Positions 12,819 to 24,500 of a stretch of 64,000 nt of DNA are shown in pieces. Both the position numbers and the translations under genes were made by a program. Under the pieces are notes generated by a model. It was not told where the DNA came from. It searched no databases and was given only the letters and a program-made list of their open reading frames with translations. The stretch is taken from positions 62,001 to 126,000 of the forward strand of contig JBCAML010000016.1 in assembly GCA_038503075.1 (NCBI GenBank). The letters run 5' to 3'. This DNA comes from Gyromitra esculenta. Lineage: Eukaryota; Ascomycota; Pezizomycetes; Pezizales; Discinaceae. How positions within the stretch are numbered: position 1 is the first letter of the stretch; each line of letters opens with the position of its first letter.

Positions 12819-13129
12819 ATGTGCAACATGCAAACCACGTTCTTCTTCCTCTCGAGTGTCTTCTTCGCAGCAGTTGCCATTGCAGCACCACTCGCACTCC
12901 CAAATGCAAATGCAAATCCGCAGGAGTCCGAACTACCCCGCTGCAGAAACCAACTCAACTATCTCCTCTGCCTCGAGACCTGTGTTCTGCCCGGCACAGT
13001 CGAGTGTCCGGATCGCTGCTGTGAGTATACTATACTATTGTGGTGTGGCTTCTCTGGACTATCTAAACTTGGGCTGATTATCTCTATTTGATAGCTGTAA
13101 TTGCTTGCACCGGAATCGTCGGACTCTAG
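12819..13129 (+). CDS. Small secreted cysteine-rich protein, two exons
   Basis: Exon 1 is 12819-13020 and exon 2 is 13095-13129, with a GTGAGT...ATAG intron of 74 nt. Joining them completes a codon and gives a 78-residue precursor, or 75 residues if the second ATG at 12828 is used. The N-terminus (QTTFFFLSSVFFAAVAIAAP) is a clear signal peptide. The mature part has six cysteines, in the order RC, LLC, ETC, VEC, DRC and IAC, enough for three disulfides, and ends IVGL. No known family is recognised. Size, secretion signal and cysteine content fit small secreted proteins or effector candidates of plant-associated fungi. That role is inference. Without splicing the reading frame would run into the intron and lose the sixth cysteine. 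The second ATG gives the cleaner signal peptide. Confidence 0.75.
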
Positions 13130-14065
13130 ACGGAGCTGAGCACGGATCTACCCATACCGGATGGCGTGGTCGTATGTGCAGTGGCTGGAAGAGAAGCGTG
13201 GAGATGGTTATTAGAGGATCGATTGGGGGGGTTGTTTTACTTTACTTTATTTACTTATTTATTTAGATATATATTCATGTATCAGTCAGTATACACATAG
13301 ATGTGCCACACTCGACCAAAGTACTAGTCTGAGACTCCTTACTTCGTCCGCGGTGGTTCGTTCTAGACCTCCACTCGTACCTCCCCGCCCCCTGCCATTT
13401 ACAATATATCCTGTTATAAACTATATGTTCCATATAATAATACGAGCATTCGCTCTTAAGATTACACTCACATCCGCACCGAAACCCAACCGTGCGAACC
13501 TCGTTCGAAACTTCTGGGTCCCATGAAAAATACCAGCGGAATCACGAAACGGTCTTTTCCAGGACATCCAGGGCACCCAGAGCCCAGCCAACCGGCTAGA
13601 ATACCGGCTCCAAATACTAAGGACTGCTCACTAGTTACATCTTTGCCATATTCGAGGATGAGATTCTGATTATTGGTCATTGTGATACGCTTTCTGGCAA
13701 TAGGTAGGGATTTTGTTGGCACTTTAGAGTCAAGCGGCATGGCCCCTAAGTTTCTGTGCATATTTGCGTTAAATCATCCCCTTGCAGTTGCCATATCTAG
13801 TATCTAGGTACATATGTACTTGGTGGAAATGGTATGTCACTGAACTCTAAGTATTGCGTGCGCTTGGGATTTACGTCTTTGAATTTTGAACGTTCTACAT
13901 ATAACTCTGCTACATATGCTCATCACCTATCCATCCATATATCCATCACTCGTGGAAAGAAAAGAGAAAAAAAAAATCTATATCCAATTCGTGAGGGCAA
14001 TCCAGAAACACAACATCAGCCAATTCACGGCGTATATAGATAGCCCAGACCACGATTCCACCACA
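13130..14065. other. Intergenic, convergent gene ends
   Basis: This holds the 3' flanks of the secreted-protein gene (plus) and the hexosaminidase gene (minus). An A/T-rich stretch at about 13228-13280 probably belongs to the 3' untranslated region. A 97-codon frame on the minus strand at 13468-13761 shows no recognisable motif. Confidence 0.5.
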
Positions 14066-16651
14066 CTACTGCATCTCGCTCACAAGTCCCTCCCAGACTC
14101 TAACCCTCTCCACCCCTCCTTCGACCGTCTCCAGCGGCGCAACAAAGGCCATCTGGCTCCACGAAAACAACGTATTTCTCCCGCCGTACACGAAAACCTC
14201 AAACCTCCCTTTGAACACGCCGTCCACCCAGACCCGACTCCCGCCAATAGCGTCTGTTCGGATGACCAGCTCCCCATCCGAACGCCCGTCTAACGGCGGG
14301 ACGTAGACGGGCTTATGGGTAGACGAAGTCGCATTGGTCCAGATACGGCCTGGGTGGCCGGGGTCGTAGCCGTCTGCTATATCGATACTTCGGAGAGGAT
14401 ACTCGAAACCGTCGGCAAAAAAGGAAAGAGTTCCGTTATCAGATAACGACAGCTCTATCCCATCGCGGGGCGAGGCGAGACGCCAGGGCGCGGAGGAGTA
14501 GGATATCTTCAATGTGTAGTTCATGCCCTTACTTCCTAGACCGATTACCGCTTTCGCTGGCTTCGGTCCCTGGGGATGTGATTTCCAATCTACTAGTGGT
14601 GAGCCACTGCTGCTGCCGAACATGCCCCTGATGGCACGGTCGAGATTCTGTCCGGGTGCGTTTGAGGAGAGAAGGGCTCTCGATGCCGGGAGCGTTGATA
14701 TGTTCAGCTTCGGCCCGCGGGAGCCAGACCATGCTCGTGCGCCAACTGTGGGAATGCCGTCGCGGATGCAGTAGAATGCTTCTAGCTGCGTTGTGGCATC
14801 GGGACCGTTGTCGTTCCAGGTGGCCATGATTGCGCCCTTATTGAACTTGCTGTTGGCAGGAAGCTGCATAGTCGTGTTGAAAGGGTTATACAGACTCGGC
14901 TCCCACTGCCACCCGTCCACTCCCGCGAAGTTGAGCACTCGTTTGTTGTTGAAGTACTGCGGATACGGCGCGGGGAGAATAGGCGTGTGATCGTTTTTGA
15001 GCCCTGTATATGCCCACCAGTCTTCCGAGTTGATGAGTTGATATCCGTCCCTTTCGAGCTGGACAGGATCCGATTCTCCATACTGCCAGTGCTGTATAAC
15101 GATATCTTTCGAGATAACGGAGTCGTTCGAAGGCTCCCGGGTTCCCCAGATCCTGGACCGTTTGCCCGAGGTTGTGTATACAAACTCCGAGAGCTCGTTG
15201 ACGAAGGCTATATAAACATCCGCGAGACTAGAATCGTATTCATCCGCCCCGATATGGACTTCCTTCGTGTGGAACCATGGCAAAAACTCTTCCCATATCG
15301 CCTTGATGGTTGGGATCGTCTCTGGGTGGGTCAGGTTCAGCAAATCTGCTTTCCGTGCTAGTGCCAGTTGCGGCTTCCATTTCGTGATTGCTAGAGCGTG
15401 GCCAGGAGCTTCGATCTCCGGTATAACGGTGATGCCACGGGATGCACAGTGACGCTGTATAGAGTCAAATTCTGCGCGCGTGTGGGATTCGTTTTGGCGC
15501 TGGACAAGCGGTAGAAGACCGGTATCTCCGGAAGGGAGAAGGGAGAACTGGGAGTAGATGTTCTGCCAAGTCGAGTTACGGCCACGGTTGAGAGGATAGT
15601 TGTCGGAGGCGTGATAGTGGAACTCGGACATCCGAAACCTGACAGTTTGTTAGTAGGCCCAGGTCTCAAGAGAGGGCATATTCCAGGGCTCGAACCACGA
15701 TGCGTAGGTGCAGAGTTCCTTGAGGAACTGTTATGCGTAAGTCCATGTTTGCCAGAGCTGAATAATATATGTGGATTATTACTGCAGCCATATAGAGCAG
15801 CTCTTGGCAGCCCGTAGACCAGCACCCAGCACAGTTCATCTTGTCTTGCTCGATGAACAAGTGCTACCTCAGTAAAGCAGTGGGCTACTAATCTGCAAGC
15901 CACCAAGACCGCCAGCCTCAGCAAGGGTTTATATGCTGGAATGCGCATTCCCAGCTTACCATGTAGACTCGACACCAATGCCGGGACTCTGATACTGGCC
16001 GATAGATACCATAACTATAACCCTTGAAACAGAACTTACATCAGCAGAATACCACTTCCTCCCAGCATCCAAAAGAAAGCCTCTCGTCGGATACGCCGGC
16101 GAGTCTCGCGCCCTCCCCGTCTTCAACTGCACGCTCTCCGACCCATCCACGCTACTATAGCTGGCCAGCACCAACTCCTGCAGCAAGGTGCGCGTCCCCC
16201 ACCAAATTCCCCGCGCGCCAGCACCCGCTATGTGGACCGTATCCTCCCCAACCTCAATGGTATACCCTTCCGACGTCTTGACGCCGCTTTCGTAAGTGTA
16301 CTCGTCTGGGTTGGGGTCCAAACTCAGGTACACCCCCCGCCTCGGGATTTCCGCCACGAGCTCAACGCAGACATGCTGCAGCTGCGGGAATGTGGCTTCC
16401 AGGTCGCGAGCAAAAGTCTGTGCGAATTCCAGGGCTGAGGGCGGAATAAGCGTGTGTCCGTCTGTATCGCGCACGCTAGCTGCAGACGACTGGAGATAGA
16501 TTATTGTGTGGTTTTCTGGGAGGAAGGAGAATGTGCTGGGTTCGGCGTCGAAGACCCAGTCGATGGGGGGCAGCGTGGTGTATGCGTAGCAGACCCGTGG
16601 CAGTGGCAGTGGTAGGAGGAGGAGGAGGAGGTATTGCAAGAGAAATAGCAT
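14066..16651 (-). CDS. Secreted GH20 beta-N-acetylhexosaminidase, three exons
   Basis: Exons on the minus strand are 16651-16040, 15727-15699 and 15638-14066, giving 737 residues. The first intron is 312 nt and the second is 60 nt. The protein begins with a hydrophobic leucine-rich signal peptide, so the ATG at 16651 is preferred over upstream codons. It continues with a GH20 N-terminal domain (ending GRGIWWG-type, then GFLLDAGRKW) and the GH20 barrel. Splicing restores the family run FLKELCTYASF and then FHYHASDN. The catalytic pair is Asp-Glu in HIGADEY, near residues 346-347. The enzyme would remove terminal GlcNAc/GalNAc from chitin oligomers or glycans outside the cell. An extended beta-rich C-terminal region of about 170 residues follows the barrel. 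The 29-nt middle exon and the weak GTGGTT donor are unusual. Confidence 0.9.
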
Positions 16652-17369
16652 TGCTGTGGTGATGTTTGGGTTGTCGGTATAGCTGTCTCGCAATTGCAAG
16701 CAGGAGGAGTATCTAGCTTACATGGACTCTACCGCTCAAGCAAGAATCAAACTCCACAGGTACTTGCGTAGATATGGACAGGAGCCTGTTCTTACTGGGC
16801 GTCCACAGGCCTGTCGGACGAAGCTGTTGATCGCTGGCCACCGTCTCGGCCAAGGCTCTGCTTCCGGAAGCCGTTACGGCCCTTGCTGATCTGCCCTGTG
16901 GCATGCGCATGGCTACTACCTTCCTAACACTTGCTGCTCGAGACATCAGTATTTGCTCTGGGGCTGGTGGAAGGCTGTCTTAGGTCTGTGTCGTGTATGG
17001 CTGTTGAGAGGCATGCTGATGGCAGCCCATGGAACTCAGACCGACCACATACAGCTTCCCAGTGAAGAAACACCCTGCATTGGTAAATGCATTGGTGAAT
17101 GTCTCTTGAAACACGCACCAATCTCTTGTAGTGTTCCACACTCAGAGTCGACGGCTGTATGTCGTTCCTCACAGCCTCTCACAGTATCAAGCCATCCATT
17201 TACACAGCACCAGCACCTGTCTATCGTGAACAGTGCATCATCTAGGATATTTCCCACCACTAAACCAGCAAATCCCCCTCAGAGCAAGCAACTGGGTATA
17301 GCAATCTAATCTATACAACAACACTGAACAAACACGCTCGAAAAAGCCCCCCAACTCCCAACCCCCAAA
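16652..17369. other. Intergenic between hexosaminidase and Nudix genes
   Basis: This is the promoter side of the hexosaminidase gene. A 77-codon ATG-started frame on the minus strand (16946-16713) ends in a good GTAAGC donor-like site, and could be an upstream exon or leader. No conserved protein was recognised. Confidence 0.4.
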
Positions 17370-17951
17370 TCAAATCCCACCACCACCACCACCCGCCTTC
17401 CCAATCTCCTCACTCCTAATCCTCAACGCCTCAAAAATCATATCCCTCTGCTGCGCCACCGTAATATCCAGCCCCGCCTCCTCTATGGCGCTCGGTCCAT
17501 CCACCCAAACCGCCATATCATGTTCCTCCGGATCCAGCCGCAACTGCTCCGTCCCCGCAACCTCGACCTCGAAGCTCCACTTCCGCCACATGCGGCCGTC
17601 GCGACCCGGGAACTCGATCCAGCCGTAGCACCGGCTGATGCCGACCACGGCGAGGCCGGTCTCCTCTTTAACTTCGCGGACGACCGCGTCCAGCAGGGTT
17701 GCGTCGCGCGGTGGAGCCTCCACGCCGCCGCCGGGCACTTCCCACAGGCCCGGGAAGGCCCTCTCGGACTTGGAGCGGCGGATCAGCAGCAGTGAGGGCG
17801 AGGACGGCGTCGCGAAGATGAAGGCCCCGACGGCGATGGACGTGAGGTGGGGGTGCAGGCGCAGAAGCGAGGGGAGGGGAAGAGCCAGCTCGCTCAGCGA
17901 GGACGGATAGACCGCGCCTGAAGTGGTGGTTTGGCTTCCGTTAGCTGCCAT
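17370..17951 (-). CDS. Nudix hydrolase domain protein
   Basis: This is a single exon of 193 residues starting at the ATG at 17951. The codons farther upstream are open but not family-like. A Nudix box is visible in the middle of the protein: PGGGVE followed by a slightly lengthened loop, then TLLDAVVREVKEETGL. The REVKEE metal-binding glutamates are intact. The loop between the first glutamate and the REVKEE helix is a few residues longer than the classical 23-residue box, as is common in fungal members. Nudix enzymes cleave nucleoside-diphosphate-linked substrates. The actual substrate cannot be assigned. There is no signal peptide, so it is probably cytosolic. The C-terminus is a glycine run. 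Confidence 0.85.
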   Translation of the reverse strand: MAANGSQTTTSGAVYPSSLSELALPLPSLLRLHPHLTSIAVGAFIFATPSSPSLLLIRRSKSERAFPGLWEVPGGGVEAPPRDATLLDAVVREVKEETGLAVVGISRCYGWIEFPGRDGRMWRKWSFEVEVAGTEQLRLDPEEHDMAVWVDGPSAIEEAGLDITVAQQRDMIFEALRIRSEEIGKAGGGGGGI

Positions 17952-19386
17952 GGTAGCGGTGTTGGGCTTGGAGAACAGGGTCTGAGGATGATTCGCTATT
18001 CTGGAGATTTTACCGTTATGTACAGCTTCTCTGGATCCCTGCCAACAGCTCTTTGGTTGAGTTGGTGATTGCTGTGGCCACCAACTTGGCGAGGGCACTT
18101 TGATCTATCGGAGCCATCTGATCTAATCTAATCTAATCCGATCACCAAGCATCACTCGTAATCTTCAGAGATAAAACACATGCCCCAAAAGCCACCACAT
18201 ACAACGTAAAACCACTGCCACCACATCCTGGGGACGCAGTCCTCTCCATATGCGACTGGGTGCTACAGCTAGGCTATGTGCTACTGGCACCCCGTAAATC
18301 CAAAGAGCAATAAAGACCAAGCCTACACACCACCCAAGAGTATCTCGTACCTGCTCAAGAGAGTAATCGCTAGTCAATTTCCATATCACCACATGTAGTT
18401 CTTAAGATCCATCGCGCAGTAACAAGCTCCTCTTAAGCATCCCAACCCTCAGCTGCTCATTCAACTAACACCCAGAGTCTCAATAATCACTGCTCTCATG
18501 CACGCCCAGAAATAATCTCCGATCACTGGATTTCACACCCAATTTAGGGTTGCTGAAAGATCCAAGCCGGTAGATTTCTTTTCTCTCAAACATCACTCTG
18601 GTTGGCTTGGATGCAGGATGCCTGCTAGATCTTCAGGCATTGATCCGATGCGCAAGTGTCAGGGCCTGCAAGTCTTTATCCGTTTGCGCTGCCCCGGATC
18701 TTGAAACCTCGCCAGCAGAACGAAATCCTCTCGAATGTCAACGTGAAGAACTATCGATACCCATCTTTCATGCAGGATCACGAAATAGCTCCCGGCTGTT
18801 CTAGCACGTAAAAACCCCCAACGCTAGGCCCCAAAGGTCTACGACCGATTTTTATCATTGACCGATTCACCCAAAACCATCTACAAGCACCATGCATGCC
18901 TTAGATGACACGTATATGTATGGCCACCCGCACAATCTCCATTTACTATGATTACTCTAGCATTACCGAACTAATTCGAATGTGAATAAATAGTGGTATA
19001 CCTGCCAAACAAACTCCCAGACCCACTCCCGCTCCCATCACCCATGCAAACCCTCTACTGGTATAGTAAAACAAAAAATAACCAAAAAGAAAAAAGAAAA
19101 ACATCTCGTCGTGTACATGTATCGTTACCATTCCCGTCTAAAGAAATTACTACGCACAACAGTAATGAAAATAGTTAAGTCTACCGAAAGCACAAACAAC
19201 CCCCTCATGTGGACAGCATTCTTCACGCAGTTCATGTGTGATGCTACTAAAGTTCCGAATTAATCAACTAAAAACAATTAATAGCCCTTAATAGTTAGTA
19301 AATGCGTGCGTTAGTTTTTTGTCGTAATCGTAAGGGCATTTCAGATCATTGACTGTTAAGCTTCGCAGCTTGTGCGGCCGCTGCTG
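17952..19386. other. Intergenic, no gene seen
   Basis: There is a short (ATCTA)n-like tract at about 18119-18137. No coding region or RNA gene was recognised. The stretch separates the Nudix promoter side from the 3' end of the DUF202 gene. Confidence 0.45.
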
Positions 19387-21587
19387 TCATTTCTTGTACT
19401 CTTTATCAATGTCCACGGCCACAGTCAGGCCCAAAAATGTTATGGTGATCTGTATCGAACGGGAATGAGCAACAGCTCCTCAGATCGAGCACCAAGAACG
19501 GGGCTATGGTCTCACCGCTCCCACGATACCAGCTATGATCAAAACTTCCCTTCCACCAGATATCGCAACATCCCTCAATAGCCCTTGCTGCAATCTCCAC
19601 CATCGAAACCCACCGACAAAACTACAGAGCAGAGCACACGCGGCCAGCGCTCCAGCGAGTGGCTTGCCAAGCACGTAGAACCCAAACGACGTTGAGGGCG
19701 AGGGAGCGTGATTAATCACAGTTAGTTGAGCGGTAGCCGTCGCGAGTATAGCAAACATCAAACCAGTTCGATGGTATGCAAGATAGGTTCTTTCGAGGGC
19801 TGACCACGATTGTTAGTGTTTTATGAATTTTGGATGGCCGTGCTATAAACGGGGACATAATACGAAAGGTAAGAGACAAGAAATAGGAAGAGAAAAGAAG
19901 AGATTAAAGCACTTGACAGCGGGAAAAAAAGGTTTGTGTCCAGTAGATGTAGGTATCCGAAATTATTGATACTAGGAACTTGAACGAGGAGGAAAGGCCA
20001 AGCTCGTCTCAGTTTGTTCACGTGCGAAATATTTCATTCCCCAAATGGAAAAATATATTCGCCTAAAATTCACGAACCAATTCTTCGCACACTTCGCACA
20101 TGTCGACGCGAGTTTAGAATTCGACCGTTTCAAGTCTCAGTCCGTATACAGTTAAATGTCCCGTGCGATCATCCGGCCATGGCATCCGTCGTCTTGTCGG
20201 TAGATCGGGGCGTTGGTGCGGGACTTCGAAAGCACAAAGAGCATTTATGGTATGTGCCGAGATGGAGAGGGGGCTGGACAGGTGGATAAACGGATAGAAG
20301 ACAGGTAATGGATGTGGGACATGGTATACGCGAAGCGTGGGGAAAGTAGTGTGCATATTGGAGTGAGCAAGCTTGGGATTCATCTACACACGAAAAAGGT
20401 TCGTATGTGTGACCGGTGGGGTCCAAGCAGTAATCCGAAGAGGTACCATGAAAGGGAAATGACCAACAAGACAGGACGGGCATGGCTTTGCTGACCCTAC
20501 CACTCATGTCGAGTTTCCTGGTATTCCTCCTCCTAGAGGATTAACTGAGGGGGTACAAGGCACAGAACACAGCAGAGAAACATGCAGGTATCCTGATGGC
20601 ACGCATGCATGATTCTTGGCTCTCAGTTTCTGGATGGAATCGTGTAGGTAAGCCGGCAGTGGCAGGATAGATTTGGAAAGTATGAATCACTGCCTAGCCA
20701 CCGAATAGCCGGCTATGAGAAACTGTGACCTCGACCTGAGGGAAATATGAGGAATGAGGATTAAAAAAAATTTGAGGATAAAGTAGAGGCGGAGCTGTAT
20801 CCCAATCCGAGGCCGAGAGTATCGATTGTGTTTATTTCGAGGAACGAATCGATGAGGAGCTCAAATGGCGGATCAATGCCATCAATGGCTACCAGAAATA
20901 TCCGGAGAAAGGGGAGAAAAGAAGGTATAGAGAGAAAACGGCATATAGCAGAGGGAAAAGAGAGAGACAGAAAGGGCAGGGTACAATTAAGGCTATAATT
21001 CAAGAAAGAAGAGAGGGCAAAAATAGAAACTATATCAGATTTGAAATATAGGTTAGGTGGCTCCTACCTAGATGGTCTCGTGCATCTTTGACATGGACGA
21101 CGACTGAAATATGGTTTCTCCAAAAAACCGAGAAACGGGAGGGAGCATATTCCGGTAAATGGACAGAAGAGGCAGAGGACGAGGACGAATCTCGAGCAGC
21201 CTCGGAAGAACTTTTGTGATCTGAGGCTGTTGAGGCTGTAATGCCATCACCATCTCCGTCTGCATGTGGATCTGGCGTGGTCTGCCCTCCTTGCAGACCC
21301 TCACCACTACCGCCATGATGGGGAAGGGCCTGCAGTGTTTTTCCGGTACCGCCACCAAGACTTTTCAGTTCAGTTGCATCCAATTCATCTGATTCAGCAG
21401 AGAAAAGGGAAGCAATTGAGCGGATCACAGAAGATGCCAAGGAGATCTGTTGCTGTAGCTGTAGTTCTTGCTGCTGGTGTTGCTGGTGTTGAGGTTGCTG
21501 CTGCTGGTGTTGCGTCATCCGCCCCTGCCCTTTTTCGTTTGCATCATGTATATGAGCTTGTTCAGGAACGGTGATAGTTGGAGCCAT
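19387..21587 (-). CDS. DUF202 (YidH-like) membrane protein with a 1.27-kb intron
   Basis: Exons on the minus strand are 21587-21068, 19799-19516 and 19449-19387, giving 288 residues. The first half is a glutamine- and serine-rich, probably disordered, cytosolic region. It ends SVFWRNHISVVVHVKDARDHL, which joins in frame to ALERTYLAYHRTG in exon 2, the typical DUF202 signature. Three hydrophobic helices follow. The third is completed only by exon 3 (ITITFLGLTVAVDID), after which the protein ends in a lysine-rich tail. Fungal DUF202 proteins are small integral membrane proteins of unknown activity. The 1268-nt first intron has a GTAGGA donor and a CACTAAC branch site before GTGGTCAG. The second intron is 66 nt (GTGAGA...ACAG). 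The ATG at 21587 is in good context, and the codon further upstream is GTG. Confidence 0.82.
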
Positions 21588-24500
21588 CGTGTATGGTATA
21601 TGCTCGAGCACGGAGTATTTTTGAGGATAGTGAAGATGGGGCGCAAGCTATAGTAACCGCAATCCAACAGAGGTTTCGATAAGGTTGTTGCGGGACTCTA
21701 TGGCATGGTACGGATGGTATGGAGTGCTTGCCTGTTGTGTGGTACATCCAGGCAGGGCAGGGCAGCAGGGCAGACGGGCAGGGGCTCCTTGGGAGGAAAA
21801 TTAAATTCAACGGCGGCTGAACTGGGCCACAGCACATTGGTGCCCTTGGCGGCTAACTAGTCCAGTCCAGTCCAGTCCAGCCTGGCAGCAACAGCGTCAT
21901 TTCTTTCATCCTTCTGGGGTCTCGGCGAGCTCCCCGCAACCATCCCCCGACAAGCTCCCCTGGTGAATGTCCGGATCATTCGTGTGTTGTTCCGACGCCT
22001 CAATTCCCTTTCCATCTCTCATGTGCTCAACACACCTACCACCTCATCCATCCATCCTCTCTATGTACGTACGGACGTGCGTACCTACCTCTGTCCCTAC
22101 TCTCTCCCTCCACCTCTCTCTACTGGTTCGCAATTGTACCCTCGCTCGCTCCTCTCGCATCCCTTGTGGTGTAGTGTTGACATGAATAGAATAGCCAATT
22201 GGCCAGTGGTGTCCTGCTGCCTGTTTCCTAGTTACTTGCTGGGTACAGTACGGTACAGTACACGCATACAACCTGTCTCGGGCCATAGTTATAAAAATAA
22301 ACACAATCACAAACGATAAAAAAACCACAAGCCTGCATCAGCTTATTTCCCCTGAATCCTTCTAGTATTCTAGATTTTAAGGCTAATAGCTTGTGGACGA
22401 ACTGGTATTGTTAGGTTCGGGTATCCCGAAATTTTTGTTTATTCATCGTGTGATGTGCTACCAGCGTACAAGTTAGCGAGAGTCGATAAGGTTCCCGCTG
22501 CATACACACAGGTATTGGGGTGCATCGATTCGAGGACAGCTAGATGTTGCTGTTTGCGGCGGCTTCTCGGATATCCGATCAGTTGGATGACCTTGAGGAA
22601 AAAGTTCCATCAAGTGCATCAGCCTACCTCATGAAATTATGAGTCTTGATTACTGCATGCAAAAATCGTGACGTCTGAACGAGATGCTCAATTGCAATTG
22701 TCTGTTTCTAATGACCTCGAACTTCGAGAGGAACTGGCATGCCCAGGCAGAATACTCGAAATAACTTTAGACATGGAGATATGCCTACAATTATATTCAA
22801 ATCTTTCGCTATTCTTCATCGCACCCTCGACAACGCCAAGCCAGGTCGGTCAACACGAGATGAAAAATGTTGCTATATCTCGCCGGATTATGCATCTAAA
22901 GGTTTTCGGGATCCGGCCAGCTAGCGCAGCGCTGCGGCTCGATCCTCAGTCACATGCTGCCACGAGCCGTCTTTTCGAGGATCAGGTCACCCGAGGGAAT
23001 AAGCACTTGCCCAAGAGAGACCCGTGTCATATCTCATGAACGAGTGTGTACATACATGTAGTGAGTGATCCTCCGAAATTAAGGTTGATGATGATAGGAG
23101 AGAAATGTGTGAAAGGATCAGTATTGCTTGGCCATCTGCAAGCCAGCACTAAATGATTCGGATCCCACGCCCGTACAGTTTCTTTGTACCACGGTACTGA
23201 CTCTTCGTGACCCTCAATGGTTTTTTATCTTTGCTCTAGCTTTGTTTCCCTTGAGCTCAAGGTTAAAAAAATAAAAATTAAGCCCTGCAACCTTTCACAG
23301 CATCCGTGGCTCGGGGGCTATATCCCTCGTAAAACCCATCTAGCGAACGCAGGCTGTTTTGCCTGGAGCGTGGGGTGTCCATTGTGGGCTTTTGATCACC
23401 AAATCCAGAACACATCGATCTAGCCATCCATCTTCGAACATTCCCACACACACAGACGAAGGGAAGGTTTAAACGCAATGCCTATCTAGCTACCTAGCTG
23501 TGAGGAATGCGGAGCACACAGCATCGCCTCGTGTAAATTTCCCCCGAGATAGAATTTATCCATAGCATCTCCCAACTGCCTGCATCTACTGAATCGAAGA
23601 TTGCTCCAATCAGTGAATGCTGTGCGAAGCGGATATCATGGATTCCCCGGATCTCGAGCCTGACATGATCAAGCAAATCCGGGTCCAAGTCATAGGAGAA
23701 CTGAAGTCCTATAAGCAACTTAGCCCTCTCACGGTCTCGACCCTTCGGATAGCATTGCCCGGTTCTCCTATCTTCCGATCGTAGGTGGTCAGGAGCCGCA
23801 GCGTATGCGGGGAACTGACATCATCAGACTGCCGCGAGCACACAATCTCGTGGGGGAAACAAAAACACGATGATGACGGTGAGGTTATGTGGGACGATAT
23901 AATTGATACAACGCGGCTATATACTGATACCAATGACTTTCGTCCGAATTGAAGGAGTCACATGAGGGTATATAATCTAGTTCAATCTCTAGTGACACGG
24001 AAAGATCGTGGGATGGGTCATTGATATATTTCTAGGCAACCTTCATGGTAGTCCTAGGATGGTGTCCTGAGCGGTGATAGCAAGCAGCCAGCTATAAGTA
24101 TGACATAGGAGGAAGGAGAAACAGAGCCGCGGCTCCCGTGTTTAAAAAAATTCATAGATATATGCAGGGAGCAGGAGCCCTAGACTAGGGGGGGCAGTTG
24201 GACATCGATCACTATTGTTATTAGTGGTGATTAATGTTTTCAAAACATTGGTACTTTCTCCGTCCGGAGGGAAGCTTGAACCTAATTCCGCGATTTCCCG
24301 GATCACTGACCCCAGAGTTCCGGAAAGCAATGTTGTCACAGGTCAAGTCACATAGATGATGAATAGTAGGTACCAGTGATTATATCGGATATTTCATCTA
24401 CGGGTATCTGCATATTGAATGCCATGTTCTCCATACGAGCAAGCTAGCTGAATTAATTCGGCATACGTTTGGCGTAGAGTGAGTGGAAGCACATGCGGTA

